The position numbers and the translations under genes were made by a program. The notes under the pieces are model-generated. The model was not told the origin of the DNA. It did no database searches and worked only from the letters and a program-made list of their open reading frames with translations. From Actinernus sp. WN-2022 (Eukaryota > Cnidaria > Anthozoa > Actiniaria > Actinernidae), in NCBI GenBank assembly GCA_030867875.1, contig JAOWCC010000917.1:186001-250000 (forward strand): a DNA stretch of 64,000 nucleotides. The letters run 5' to 3'. Positions 1 through 10,363 of the stretch are shown here, piece after piece (the first letter of the stretch is position 1; each line of letters begins with the position of its first letter).

Positions 1-2009
1 TCGGCTTTACCGTGTTCTCCTTTTTTGTAACGCACAAGCGTCAAATTGTTCATTGACGACAAGGTATCAGGATGATTAGGACCCAGATGGATTTCACGTG
101 CCTTTAGTGCTCTTCTATGTAGAGTCTCTGCTTCATCATATTCCCCTTTGTTGTCAAGCACACGTGCCAAATTGTTCATTGAAGACAAAGTATCAGGATG
201 ATTAGGACCCAGACGGGTTTCACGTGCCTTTAGTGCTCTTCTATGTAGAGTCTCTGCTTCATCATATTCCCCTTTGTTGTCAAGCACACGCGCCAAATTG
301 TTCATTGACGACAAGATCTCAGGATGATTAGGATCCAGATGGGTTTCACGTGCCTTTAGTGTTCTTCTATGTAGAGTCTCTGCTTCATCAAATTCCCCTT
401 TGTTGTCAAGCACACGCGCCAACTTGTTCATTGACGACAAAGTATCAGCATGATTAGGACCCAGATCGGTTTCACGTGCCTTTAGTGCTCTTCTGTGTAG
501 AGTCTCTGCTTCATCAAACTCCCCTTTGTTGTCAAGCCCACACGCCAAATTGTACATTGACGACAAAATTTCAGCGTGATTACGATCCAGACGGGTTTCA
601 CGTGCCTTTAGTACTCTTCTATCCAGAGTCTCTGCTTCATCAAACTCCTCTTTTTTGTTAAGCACAATTGCCAAATTGTTCATTGACAACAAAGTATGAG
701 GATGATTAGGACCCAGATGGGTTTCAAATGCCTTTAGTGCTCTTCTATATAGAGTCTCTGCCTCATCATATTTCCCTCTTCTATTAAGCACATTCGCCAA
801 ATTGTTCATTGACAACAAAGTATCAGGATGGTTAGGCCCCAGATGGGTTTCACGTGCCTTTAGTGCTCTTCTATGTAGAGTCTCTGCTTCATCAAACTCC
901 CCTTTGTTGTCAAGCACATTCGCCAAATTGTTCACTGACGACAAAGTATCCGGATGGTTAGGCCCCAGATGGGTTTCACATGCCTTTAGTGCTCTTCTAT
1001 GTAAAGTATCTGCTTCATCATATTCCCTTTTGTTGGAAAGTACAATCGCCAAATCGTTCATTGACGACAAAGTATGGGGATGATTAGGACCCAGATGGGT
1101 TTCACGTGCCTTTAGTACTCTTCTATCCAGAGTCTCTGCTTCATCAAACTCCTCTTTTTTGTTAAGCACATTCGCCAAATTGTTCATTGACAACAAAGTA
1201 TCAGGATGGTTAGGCCCCAGATGGGTTTCACGTGCCTTTAGTGCTCTTCTATGTAGAGTCTCTGCTTCATCAAACTCCCCTTTGTTGTCAAGCACATTCG
1301 CCAAATTGTTCACTGACGACAAAGTATCCGGATGGTTAGGCCCCAGATGGGTTTCACATGCCTTTAGTGCTCTTCTATGTAAAGTATCTGCTTCATCATA
1401 TTCCCTTTTGTTGGAAAGTACAATCGCCAAATCGTTCATAGACGACAAAGTATGGGGATGATTAGGACCCAGATGGGTTTCACGTGCCTTTAGTGCTCTT
1501 CTATATAGAGACTCTGCCTCATCATATTTCCCTCTTCTATTAAGCACATTCGCCAAATCGTTCATTGACAACAAAGTATCAGGATGATTAGGATCCAGAT
1601 GGATTTCACGTGCCTTTAGTGCTCTTCTATGTAGAGTCTCTGCTTCATCAAATTCCCCTTTGTTTTCAAGCGTATGCGCCAAATTGTTCATTGACGACAA
1701 AGTATCAGGATGATTAGGACCCAGATGGGTTTCACATGCCTTTAGTGCTCTTCTACATAGAGTCCCGGCTTCACCAAATTCCCCTTTGCTGGAAAGCACA
1801 AATGCCAATTTGTTCATTGACGACAAGGTATCAGGATGGTTAGGCCCCAGATGGGTTTCACGTTCCTTTAGTGCTCTCCTATGTAAATTCTCGGCTTTAT
1901 CGTATTCTCTTTTCTCGTAATGTACGTTCGCTAAATTGTACATTGTCGCCGCAGTATCAGCTTCATCAGAGCGCCGTTGGCTTCCCGGGCGATCAATGTA
2001 ATTCCCCAT
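1..2009 (-). CDS. TPR-array protein gene A, 5' part of the coding region (runs off the left edge)
   Basis: The frame is open on the minus strand from an ATG at 2009 to base 1. After a short N-terminus (MGN, then a DEADTA segment) come 15 full tetratricopeptide units of exactly 42 residues (126 bp). Successive unit landmarks fall at 103, 229, 355 and so on to 1867, always 126 bp apart, so no frameshift exists. Units read NNLA.VL..KGE(F/Y)DEAETLHRRAL and end with LGPNHPDTL, the pattern of kinesin-light-chain/nephrocystin-3-like TPRs, which form protein-binding superhelices. At the left edge the last unit matches the terminal unit of gene B (MNNL.....KKGEHGKA), so the first exon should end within about 50 bp outside the window and a Death-domain exon may follow. 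The start was chosen because gene B begins with the same MGN codons after the same TGACGTCA. Ligand and location are unknown; no signal peptide or membrane segment is visible. Confidence 0.85.
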   Translation of the reverse strand, partial: MGNYIDRPGSQRRSDEADTAATMYNLANVHYEKREYDKAENLHRRALKERETHLGPNHPDTLSSMNKLAFVLSSKGEFGEAGTLCRRALKACETHLGPNHPDTLSSMNNLAHTLENKGEFDEAETLHRRALKAREIHLDPNHPDTLLSMNDLANVLNRRGKYDEAESLYRRALKARETHLGPNHPHTLSSMNDLAIVLSNKREYDEADTLHRRALKACETHLGPNHPDTLSSVNNLANVLDNKGEFDEAETLHRRALKARETHLGPNHPDTLLSMNNLANVLNKKEEFDEAETLDRRVLKARETHLGPNHPHTLSSMNDLAIVLSNKREYDEADTLHRRALKACETHLGPNHPDTLSSVNNLANVLDNKGEFDEAETLHRRALKARETHLGPNHPDTLLSMNNLANVLNRRGKYDEAETLYRRALKAFETHLGPNHPHTLLSMNNLAIVLNKKEEFDEAETLDRRVLKARETRLDRNHAEILSSMYNLACGLDNKGEFDEAETLHRRALKARETDLGPNHADTLSSMNKLARVLDNKGEFDEAETLHRRTLKARETHLDPNHPEILSSMNNLARVLDNKGEYDEAETLHRRALKARETRLGPNHPDTLSSMNNLARVLDNKGEYDEAETLHRRALKAREIHLGPNHPDTLSSMNNLTLVRYKKGEHGKA

Positions 2010-2145
2010 TGACGTCAAAGTTCAGGACCAGCACGACCCATGCAGTTGAGTTTTGTGGACGTTCATTTATTCCAAGTCTTATCGGCTTCTACGGTAACCT
2101 TTAAAGTGTATATAGGACCAAATTGTTATCATTGAAATTAAGGTT
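2010..2145 (-). promoter_or_regulatory. Upstream region of gene A, shared with gene B
   Basis: The palindrome TGACGTCA (CRE/ATF site consensus) lies at 2010-2017, touching the start codon. The next 130 bp upstream align with the region upstream of gene B (35,888-36,010) apart from small indels. Gene B has TATAAATA at the matching place; here it is degraded (GGAATAAATG), so gene A may start transcription differently or weakly. The role of these sites is inferred. Confidence 0.5.
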
Positions 2146-2825
2146 TACCAGAAAATAACCTGTCACTTTGTGCAAAACTGGGAAAACACAGGGTTATATC
2201 AACTCTATAATCGGAACTATTTTACTTAAATTGATGATGTGAAAACAGTCCGTACCCGTGCTAAAGGAGAAGCTATCACTTTTAAAAATAACGCTTTTTC
2301 TGTTAACTTCCTGTGGTAATACTTTTAATACTCTGTGAAAGGCATTTCTTGTGTTTCTCTGCTGCCAGAGTTCTCTTTCTTCCCATGAGGAACATTATGA
2401 ATATTAAAAGTGACTGTGATATTATTATTATTACCTTAGTTACGAACATTTTAATTTATAATTAGCCAAACACTTTCAAAATACTGAAAAGTTGATATAT
2501 AGAACAAATATTTAGCCTAAAATTGCCGATGCAGATGTTCCTGAGTCTGTGTATAAAATCATGCACTTTTCTAAAGTTTGAATTTCCGTTAGTCTGCGGT
2601 TCAACTGATGTGATTCCAAGTGATAGAAAGGGGTCTGAATCGAACTTTAATAACCATTCATACTGGTGGACAGTAAAGGAACACCCAACGTCGAACTGTT
2701 CTGCAAAATCATATCTGCATGTTGTTCTGGGCCACTTGGCTGGAAAATTCTGCAGTCTGATATTTTTCAGCTAGTAAATTCTACATGCAGTTATTTTTCG
2801 AAATAGAGAGATTTCTTCACGTATT
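2146..2825. other. AT-rich stretch with no recognisable gene
   Basis: I see only short ORFs without family motifs. Nothing here can be supported as coding or structural RNA. Confidence 0.5.
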
Positions 2826-3050
2826 AAAAATACTTCGTTTATAAATACATAACATATTTTACTGTATCACATACTTGTTATTTTATGTACAACTTTCTTT
2901 TGCATATTTAAAACTCTTGCGCATAAATATTGTACTTGTTGTGTATTTTATTTAACTTGTAAAAGTTATCATTTCTTACAACTTGATAATATTTAACTTA
3001 TACCAATCAGTTCGAATTTTAAAACTTCTGACATTTATATAAAACTTGAA
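2826..3050 (+). repeat. Left arm of an inverted repeat (partner 5690-5887)
   Basis: Several blocks recur in reverse complement at 5690-5887: AAAAATACTTCGTTTATAAA at the outer end, TACAACTTTCTTT, TGTATTTTATTTAACTT and the inner TTCTGACATTTATATAAAAC. The arms are about 200 bp, diverged, and enclose 2.6 kb. They could be old terminal repeats of a DNA transposon or two opposed copies of one repeat. No target-site duplication is evident. Confidence 0.6.
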
Positions 3051-3429
3051 ATTTTATAAAACCGGCGAGTCTGGTGTATAGAACTGCTGGGGCCAAAACT
3101 CGCCGAAAAACGCTGAAATTTCAACCACACGCAGCCCATGGACAAATATTGAACACATCCTGTAAGTGTTATCGCTTTTTATTCAATCTTAGTGACTAAA
3201 AAATTCACATACAACTGTTAGTAAATATTGCTACTTACAGAGCTTGGGTTACCTGTGATTGGACTTCGTCTTCGCCTTCCAATTGTCAACAACCGCTGGT
3301 CCATAGTTTTGTCGTCCACTTGAAGATTTATAAAATTACAAGTAAAGTTGTATCAGGCGGTATATGTAATATTCTCCTGGTTGTATATAAATGTAAAAGT
3401 TTTAAAAAGTGCGCTCACTGAACCAGCCG
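3051..3429. other. Non-coding stretch inside the inverted repeat
   Basis: No coding or RNA feature was recognised. A TTACAG at about 3235 resembles a splice acceptor, but no reading frame supports it. Confidence 0.4.
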
Positions 3430-4494
3430 ATCGACCGATTACCAGTGTATTTGGTTCCCTTCAGTGGATTTGGTCATTTGGTCCCCCAGGCGTTTCCCTA
3501 GTGGATTTGGTCTCCCCTTATATGCGAGTTCAGTACGAGAACTAGTATGACAAACAAGTTTATATATCTTTTGAAATCTAAGCAATTTTCGCTCTGCTTG
3601 CACAGTTACTTTTCTGACATCAATTACATTATTAAGTAGAAGCACGGCAGTCATGTAAAGCAGGTCCTTTTGTTGATGTCTGTAGTCATATACAGTTAAT
3701 TATAAATTAGAATTAAAGTTCAATATTAGTAGTTCTTACAATATTTTAATCGCTTATAGTCAGTATATAAGCTGATAGTCTGGTTATTAGTAGTATTTTT
3801 ATTGTAGATTTTTATATTATGTTATTTTCATATGTAAATCCTGATGAGTTTACCGTGGGTAAATAAAGTTATATTATATTATTATTATTATATTATGTTG
3901 CTAAGTACTTATACTCAATTATTGACTTCTGATTTTAAGAATCCTTTGGCGTGTTTTGGAAATAGGAGTAATTCATAAGACAGAATGAATAAATAAAATA
4001 AGGTTTTATTACAACTAATTTTTAACCTTTTATAAATATCCGTTACACAGACAATCTACTACAATATGACAAGTAAAGTTATCTCTAGTTATTAGTATAT
4101 CGCCGCGGAAGTCTGTAATTTCTATGCATGCCAGGCGTGCTTTCTTCGATCGTGGCTTTTTTTTCAAACTCTTTTATAACTATTCCTTGTGGTCTCTCCT
4201 TGACCCGCCGTGCGGCGCCGGAAATGGAAAAATCTTACCACTCTCAAAGCACGTCATTAGTTCCTGGCACTGCCTTTATAAAATAACAATCCATGGATGA
4301 TAGTGAAATCTTGGCTTTTCTTCTCAAAATCCTTTTTGATCTTTAGAGAGATCGTCGTTGTATGTTCCCGACAGAAGAAATTCCAAAACTTCATTCAAAT
4401 CTGTGCAAGTCATGATGAAAATAATATAAATTCCAATAACAGCTACACACTAACATGCACCAGTTTTATACTTACGTGCGAACAAATAAATGTC
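3430..4494 (+). repeat. Interspersed repeat X, copy 1 (copy 2 at 62,300-62,977)
   Basis: From the GGATTTGGTC motif near 3465 to TGTC at 4491-4494, the sequence matches 62,300-62,977 closely. This includes TATGCGAG.....CGTACGAGAACTAG-like blocks, the GAATAAATAAAATAAGG block and the GCCGTGCGGCGCCGG block. The alignment breaks at 3573-3892, where copy 1 holds an extra insertion, and stops at 4494, where copy 2 is interrupted by a LINE. The minisatellite that opens copy 2 is only about 1.5 units long here. I do not recognise the family or any coding capacity. Confidence 0.75.
3573..3892 (+). mobile_element. Short retroposon (LINE 3' end or SINE) inserted in repeat X copy 1
   Basis: In copy 2 of repeat X the flanks TTTGAAATCT and TGTTGCTAA are separated by only two bases; here about 320 bp intervene. 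The insert ends with GGGTAAATAAAG followed by a (TTA)n-type tail, the kind of microsatellite-like 3' end seen on non-LTR retroposons. It carries no long ORF. Confidence 0.6.
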
Positions 4495-5149
4495 TATGAT
4501 AGGTCAGATCTTCTCCTTTGTGTGCGAAAAGCTATTCAAATCAAAGACAATTACAATTAAGCCTTTTGAAATCGGATTTTTGGCGGCAAAACAGTGAGGC
4601 TAACTCAATGACAATGTCAAATGGCTACTAGCTAAAATATAATAGCTTGCATTAACACAATCGAGCAGCCAGTAACTCAAAGTAGCTTCTAGTACCTTGC
4701 GCGCAAAACAACACTTCCAAATAACGTGTTTACTGGTATTCGAAAGCAAAACATTAACAGCCCTTAATTGCTAAATCAGAGCATTTCAGAGAAATCGGAC
4801 TGTGTCGCTAATTAAGATTCACGACTTTCTTGAATTGAACCAGTTACGATAGGATATAATTTACGGCAAAACGGTAGACTGACAATGCAGCTCATGTAGA
4901 GGACATAATATTTTTGTTGCGCTAATTTCGAGATCTGATTGTCAACTTGGCGAAAACGCGGCTTTAGTTCTCATTTGCAGAGAACGATCTTCAGAACAAG
5001 TAAGAAGAACATGTAGTTAAGCGAGACTAAACACAATCTCAAATCCCCTAGGACACCGGATTGCGTAAGTACCATGCCCACCCAGCCATCCTCTTTGTTT
5101 AAGTATTCAACTGATTCAACTTCGTTCTCTGATACTTCAGGCTATATAT
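4495..5149. other. Non-coding stretch
   Basis: No coding feature, RNA or tandem repeat was recognised. Confidence 0.4.
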
Positions 5150-5330
5150 AGAGACCATAACCTCGAGCGATGCTTTAGATGTTCCAGATTTGAACATTGG
5201 GCAAAGGACTGTGGGGCCGCAGCAAAATATTTTTTCTCGTTTCCCGCTCGTTTTCTCACCGAAATTCTCAACTGTTTCCTCAACGATGTTTACTCGTTTA
5301 ACCAGGCCTTAATAGTTGTGGCTTCGATCT
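5150..5330 (+). pseudogene. CCHC zinc-knuckle remnant, probably retroelement gag
   Basis: One forward frame reads ERCFRCSRFEHWAKDCG near 5168-5218, a good Cx2Cx4Hx4C zinc knuckle as found in Gag or nucleocapsid proteins of retrotransposons. The frame continues for about 35 residues and stops; no protease or polymerase follows. It is taken as a decayed retroelement fragment. A cellular CCHC protein exon is possible but nothing supports it. Confidence 0.4.
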
Positions 5331-5689
5331 AACGTCTGGAAATTGCACTTAAAATTCCTCGGCCGGTAAAATCCAATTGTTTCAGGAAAGATCACTGATA
5401 GTTTGAAAGATTTGCGTGATCGTTTTCAAATAAAAAGAATTGGCTTGAGCACTGACTCGTAGCGGGATCTCTTATATCCTAAAGCATATGCATATTCCTA
5501 TACTTGTCATTCATATCTTCAGCAAACCGCGGAAAAATCAGTACTTGATCATACTCGATGCGGTTAACCTCGACGGTATATTTGTTTACGACGAGTTCAG
5601 GATATGTCAACCACTTGGTTTTATCAACTAAGTATGGGAAGTGAGGTTCAGCTGATGCTTGGAGCGAGCTGATAAAAAAAACGCAGTTA

Positions 5690-5887
5690 TATATAAAAGT
5701 ATAAGTTTTATATAAATGTCAGAAGTTTTATAATACGAGATGCTTGATATGTTATGTCAGCTTTACCGATAAATAGCGAGAAGTTAAATAAAATACTCAA
5801 CAAGTACAGTATGTGCAGGAGTTTTAAATATGTGAAAGAAAGTTGTATATAATAAAATAAGATATATTTATAAACGAAGTATTTTTG
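5690..5887 (-). repeat. Right arm of the inverted repeat (partner 2826-3050)
   Basis: This is the reverse complement of the 2826-3050 arm, with matching outer end (CGAAGTATTTTT) and inner end (TTATATAAATGTCAGAAG). The divergence is high enough to make it an old structure. Confidence 0.6.
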
Positions 5888-6449
5888 ACACAAAGCGGTC
5901 AGCATTATTTCAAGAGCTGTTCGTACATGAGAATTCAGAAGATCGTCGCAACCATTATCAGTACCTCTTTGGCCTTCTGCGGCATTTTGGGCATTGCTTA
6001 CTCGCACGTTTGGGCAACACATTAAGGTTACGTAGTATAAGACGCAAGACTAGCACTCAATTGGGACGAAACCTAATTAATTGCTTATTGGGTTCGGACG
6101 GAATTACGGTGAAGCCGGTTGTCGCCTTTAGACTACAGTTCAATGGGTATGTATATTACAGCGGGTTAATTATAATAGAAGATCTCGAAAATTTTAAAAT
6201 AATTAACCCCTTAGAAATTGTGTACAGTTTGTGAAGCCGTGTTAGATACTACATTAGATCACGGGCTTGCTTACGTGTTCTAGTCTACAGATCTATTGGT
6301 CTACAGATCTATTGGTTTTTGTGATCGGCGTTTCAGAATTCAGCAAGCAGTCATTGAAACCTTTTTACCACTGATCTAAAAAACATTATCATGCCATACT
6401 TGATTGCTGTTTTGTGGTTGGTGTCATTTTCTCGAACACAATCTTCAAT
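5888..6449. other. Non-coding stretch
   Basis: Only short ORFs without motifs are seen. The phrase GTGATCGGCGTTTCAG at 6321 recurs at 7921 and hints at a shared repeat boundary. A 20-bp tandem duplication (TCTACAGATCTATTGG) lies at about 6283-6315. Confidence 0.4.
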
Positions 6450-9400
6450 TTCGGCTTCGCTCATTCATTCATTCATCTGTGTTTGTTTATACCAAACTAT
6501 CTCTACTGGAGAATATGAGGTGAGTATACTAGTAGTAGCGAACCAATCAGAGAGGTCGATAGTTCATGTCCAGTGGATGTGTGCATTAAATGTTTCTTTA
6601 CATTCCTCTTTTACTTGACTATAAAACTAACCTCTTGCCATGGAATCAGCTAACTTGCTGAACTTTCATACCATAGTTACGTTCTACTTCACGTCCCACT
6701 TCACAAACATCTTTGAAGGACAAGACTCTCAGCCGCCAACAGCATGCCACACGCAAGATAAGTTAGCTCTCTAATGTGATAACTAATGTGGTGTTTTCAG
6801 TAGAGTAGGCTTTTACCAAACTTCCAACAAACTGCTCAAAGCACTCAGCCTACCAATGTTTCTGCAACTTTACAGAAGTTTATCGTAAAAAAAATAAGCA
6901 CACTCGAAATAATTAGGGCAAGTGTCACTGGGGAGGGGAGGGTGGGGAACGAATTGTTGGGACTATAAGTGTTTTATAGGCTTTGGTTCCTACAATTCCC
7001 CATTTTTTTGTTAATCGCAGATATAAACATAGGCAGAAACACTAGCGCCGGGGGTAGAGTATAATAGCGAATTCGCTAGTTAAGTTAAATTGCCAAATCA
7101 GTTACCCAACAGGTCCTCCCTGCAGTCTCGCTCCACCAAAAACCGCTACAAAACAGCAACAGCAGGGAGCCTCTGCTGACATCCCACGCCATCTCTGATC
7201 TTGCCGCAGCGTTGACGAGGCAAACTGGACTACACAGGTTTGCAAAACAGGTTTGACAGGAGCGTTCAGTGCAAACATACATAATTACGTTTGATTATGA
7301 TTAATAACTGAGTCCCAAGTCTGGCTCTTTCACTCTGGTGAAGGTTGATCGCTCAAAACATCAGCTGCTGCTCGCTTCCCATGGCGGTTAGCATATCTTA
7401 ACAACATCTAGTTGGCATAGAAACCAAGTGGTGGACATTTGTATGCTCGTCGTAAACAAACATAGCGTCGAGGTAGCCCAAGTAATCATGCTTTTTTCGC
7501 GGGTCACTGAAGACAGGAGTGACAAATACAAGTGTAGGGAATATCAGAGACCCCGTTACGAATTGTCTCAAGCCAAATACACAACTGTGAAGCAAAACTG
7601 CTGGAAGCCAGTTTGAAAATTTAGCTACACCCGCTGACGGAAAATTAAGCCGGAGCCTGTTTTCCGTATCACGCGATAACCGTCATTGTTTTGATGAAGG
7701 CCACCAAAAATAAAACTGAAAACTAGTTAAGTCGCCAACATATACCCAAAACCCCTGACCGACTGACCCTGTGTTAATACATGAATTGAGCCGGCTCAGT
7801 TTTGAGCATTTCACTGGTAAATTATAACGTTAAAGCCAGTCTGGAAAACAAATGTACTAAATTATGTCACGGACTTACTTCCGTGCATGTTTTGAGAAAC
7901 AAAGTGTATACGGAATAGCTGTGATCGGCGTTTCAGAAACCAGTTCGCCGTTAATTCCGACATTTTGAATGAGGTGTAAGCATGGCGCGAAATACAGTGT
8001 TTGTTTGGGAATCCGATGCCAAATAATTTCCGTAAAATCGAATTTCTGAAATATTCACATACAGCAAACCTAAGATACCAGGTAAAATATTAACTGATCA
8101 AAATTTGAGGGATGTAGCTGTGCTGGGAAGCGTGTAGTTCATGTGTTTTCAGTTTTCTATACATTTGTCTGCAAGAACGAGTCCGAGTCCGCGTTTTAAT
8201 CGTGGCTCCCGATGCGAGATGCTGTTATTCGCAGCCGCTACTTCGCTCAGTCATGTTTGTTTTTACCAAACTTTCTCTACTTGTAGAATATGAAGTGATA
8301 TACTTAGTAGTCTAAGGGATCGATAGCTCATATCCAGTGGATGTGTGTAGTAAATATTTCTTTACTTTCCTCTTTTACTTGACTATAAAACTAAAAAAGC
8401 TTACCTCTTGCGATGGAATCAGCTAGTTAACTTGCTGAAAACCATAGTATAGTTCTACTCAGTCGCCAATAACAACAGCTTACAGCAGGCCACACGCAAG
8501 ATAAGTCAACCCTACATCTTCTAGTCTCTAATGTGATGACGGATGTCCAACAAACTGGACAAGCACTCTGTCTACCGATGTTTCTGCAACTTTGCAGAAG
8601 TTTATCGAAGTTTCCTTGACATGTAAAGCAACACAAGAACACCTAAAAAAATATCGCTGGGGAGGGAAGAGCGGGTAATGAATTGTCGAGGACTAATGTA
8701 CTATAATATATGGCCTTAGTTCTTCCTACAATTCCGCGCCTTTTTGTCAATTGGCAGATATAAATATAAGCAAAAATGCTAGTGGGGCAGGGTAAAGTGA
8801 CGAATCAAATCCAAGGAAGTGGTAGTTAAGTGAAATTTTACAGCCAACAGGTCCTCCCTGTCAAAACTGATAGAAAACAACAACAGCAGCAGGGAGCCAC
8901 TGATGACGCGCTAAACTGAACTTGACAGGTGCACCACAGGTAATCCAAGCTCTGTAAGTGGCAATACTTACTAGCATTGGAATGGATTTTTTTAGTCTTG
9001 GATTTTCAAAACTAATATTGAATAAAAAGCGACAATGTTTATTTGCCATGGGCTAAGTGTGTTTGTAATTTCATCGTTTCGGGGCGAGTTTTTACTGCAG
9101 CAGTTCTGTACACTGTACTGTATATAGAACGGAAAGGTAAGAGCACAGGCAGCCCAAGTTCTGTACCTGGGCTTTACCTGTAAAAACCCAAAATATTAAG
9201 GCAAATGTCGCTGGGGAGGGGAGGGTGGGGAACGAATTGTCGGGACTAGTGTCCTATTATATAGGCATTGATTCCTACAATTCGCCTTTGTTGTTAATGA
9301 CAGATATAAACATAAGCAGAAACACTAGCTGGGTTGGGTATAATAGCGAATCCGCTAGTTAAGTTAAATTGCTAAATCAGTTACTCAACAGGTCCTCCCT

Positions 9401-9740
9401 GCAGTCTCGCTCCACCAAAAACCCTGCTGACATCCCACGCCATCTCTGAACTTGCCGCAGCGTTGATGAGGTAAACTAGACAACACAGGATTGAAAAACA
9501 GGTTTGACAGGAGCGCTCAGTGCAAACATACATAATTACGTTTGATTATGAATGATGACAGAGTCCCGGGTCTGGCTCCTTCGCTTTAAACGTCAGCTGC
9601 TACTCGCTTTCCACGGCACGGGTTAGCGTACCATTAAATAGGAGTTAAAATAGCTCTTACTTAATTACCGTCGTAAACAGACATAGCGTCAAGGTAAATC
9701 AAGTGACAAGTGTATGGAATATCAGAGACTCCTCCAAAAC
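6450..9740 (+). repeat. Locally duplicated block, two to three diverged copies in tandem
   Basis: Three sets of segments match in the same orientation: 6450-6780 with 8235-8530; 6830-7330 with 8560-8960 and 9200-9560; and 7440-7560 with 9660-9740. Shared landmarks are TCCAGTGGATGTGTG, CTTTTACTTGACTATAAAAC, TGTTTCTGCAACTTT and AACAGGTCCTCCCTGCAGTC. No reading frame is conserved between copies, so this looks like duplicated non-coding DNA or a repeat inserted three times. The 7330-8230 gap contains the R1 repeat copy. Confidence 0.7.
7921..8160 (+). repeat. Interspersed repeat R1, copy 1
   Basis: The sequence running from TTCGCCGTTAATTCCGACAT through GAATTTCTGAAATATTC to GCTGTGCTGGGAAGCG also occurs at 43,720-43,910 (same strand). 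It occurs again in reverse at 25,690-25,773 plus 27,821-27,960, where a DNA transposon splits it. Read on the minus strand, a short frame opens MSELTANW, comparable to MSDFTANW in the 43.7-kb copy, so R1 may derive from a gene's first exon. Confidence 0.7.
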
Positions 9741-10244
9741 TAAATCCATCTCACTTTTTAATCCTGGAAATCTATTATTACACACACCTTACCCAATATA
9801 AAACCCTAATAACGCTACGAACAAGGTGCATGCAGAAAAATACAGGATTACCGTAAAATATGTTCTGGACCATTTCTAGCCTTCACACGAGTCTTTAGTT
9901 CAATGGACAGGGGGGACGGGGTGCCTGACACAAGATTGCATTTTCCATGCACACAAAGTTTTGTTATCTTGAAAACTCAATCCAGTACTTAGACATACAA
10001 TATCACAACTAGAGCATGGACAGTGGTGTACAAACGAGTCAGTGGTGCTGATTATGGTAAGATTAGCTAATTAACTGTTAGAGATCATTAGTATAAAATT
10101 AAGAGACAGCCTAAAGGCCTATCAGAAAGAGCAAAAAGTTACTTTCTTAACATTTATTTATCACCAGAAAAAGAGGAACGTTTATGTTAAATGTAGAAAT
10201 TAGTTAAATGTATCTATCCCACAGACCATTTCTCTTATTGTCTG
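9741..10244. other. Non-coding stretch left of the Gypsy element
   Basis: No feature was recognised; the last four bases (TCTG) form the target duplication of the Gypsy insertion. Confidence 0.4.
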
Positions 10245-10363
10245 TGTAGCGTACCGAGGATATACAATAACACTGAACTTTATTTCTCCTTGTGTACAGT
10301 TTCTAATCAATCTAAACGCCTACATTTCCGGAGGCGCATAGCTCGAGCCTTAGTCATAGCTTA

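Noticed and set aside
476..1461. Plus-strand ORFs across the TPR array of gene A
   Set aside because: They are antisense shadows: the 126-bp period keeps several frames open, and their peptides simply repeat with the array.
1..2009. CRISPR-like regular repeat array
   Set aside because: Units are contiguous 126-bp coding repeats with no unique spacers, in a eukaryotic context.
5708..6022. 104-codon minus-strand ORF
   Set aside because: It spans the inverted-repeat arm and AT-rich DNA, has no motif and is not conserved in the partner arm.
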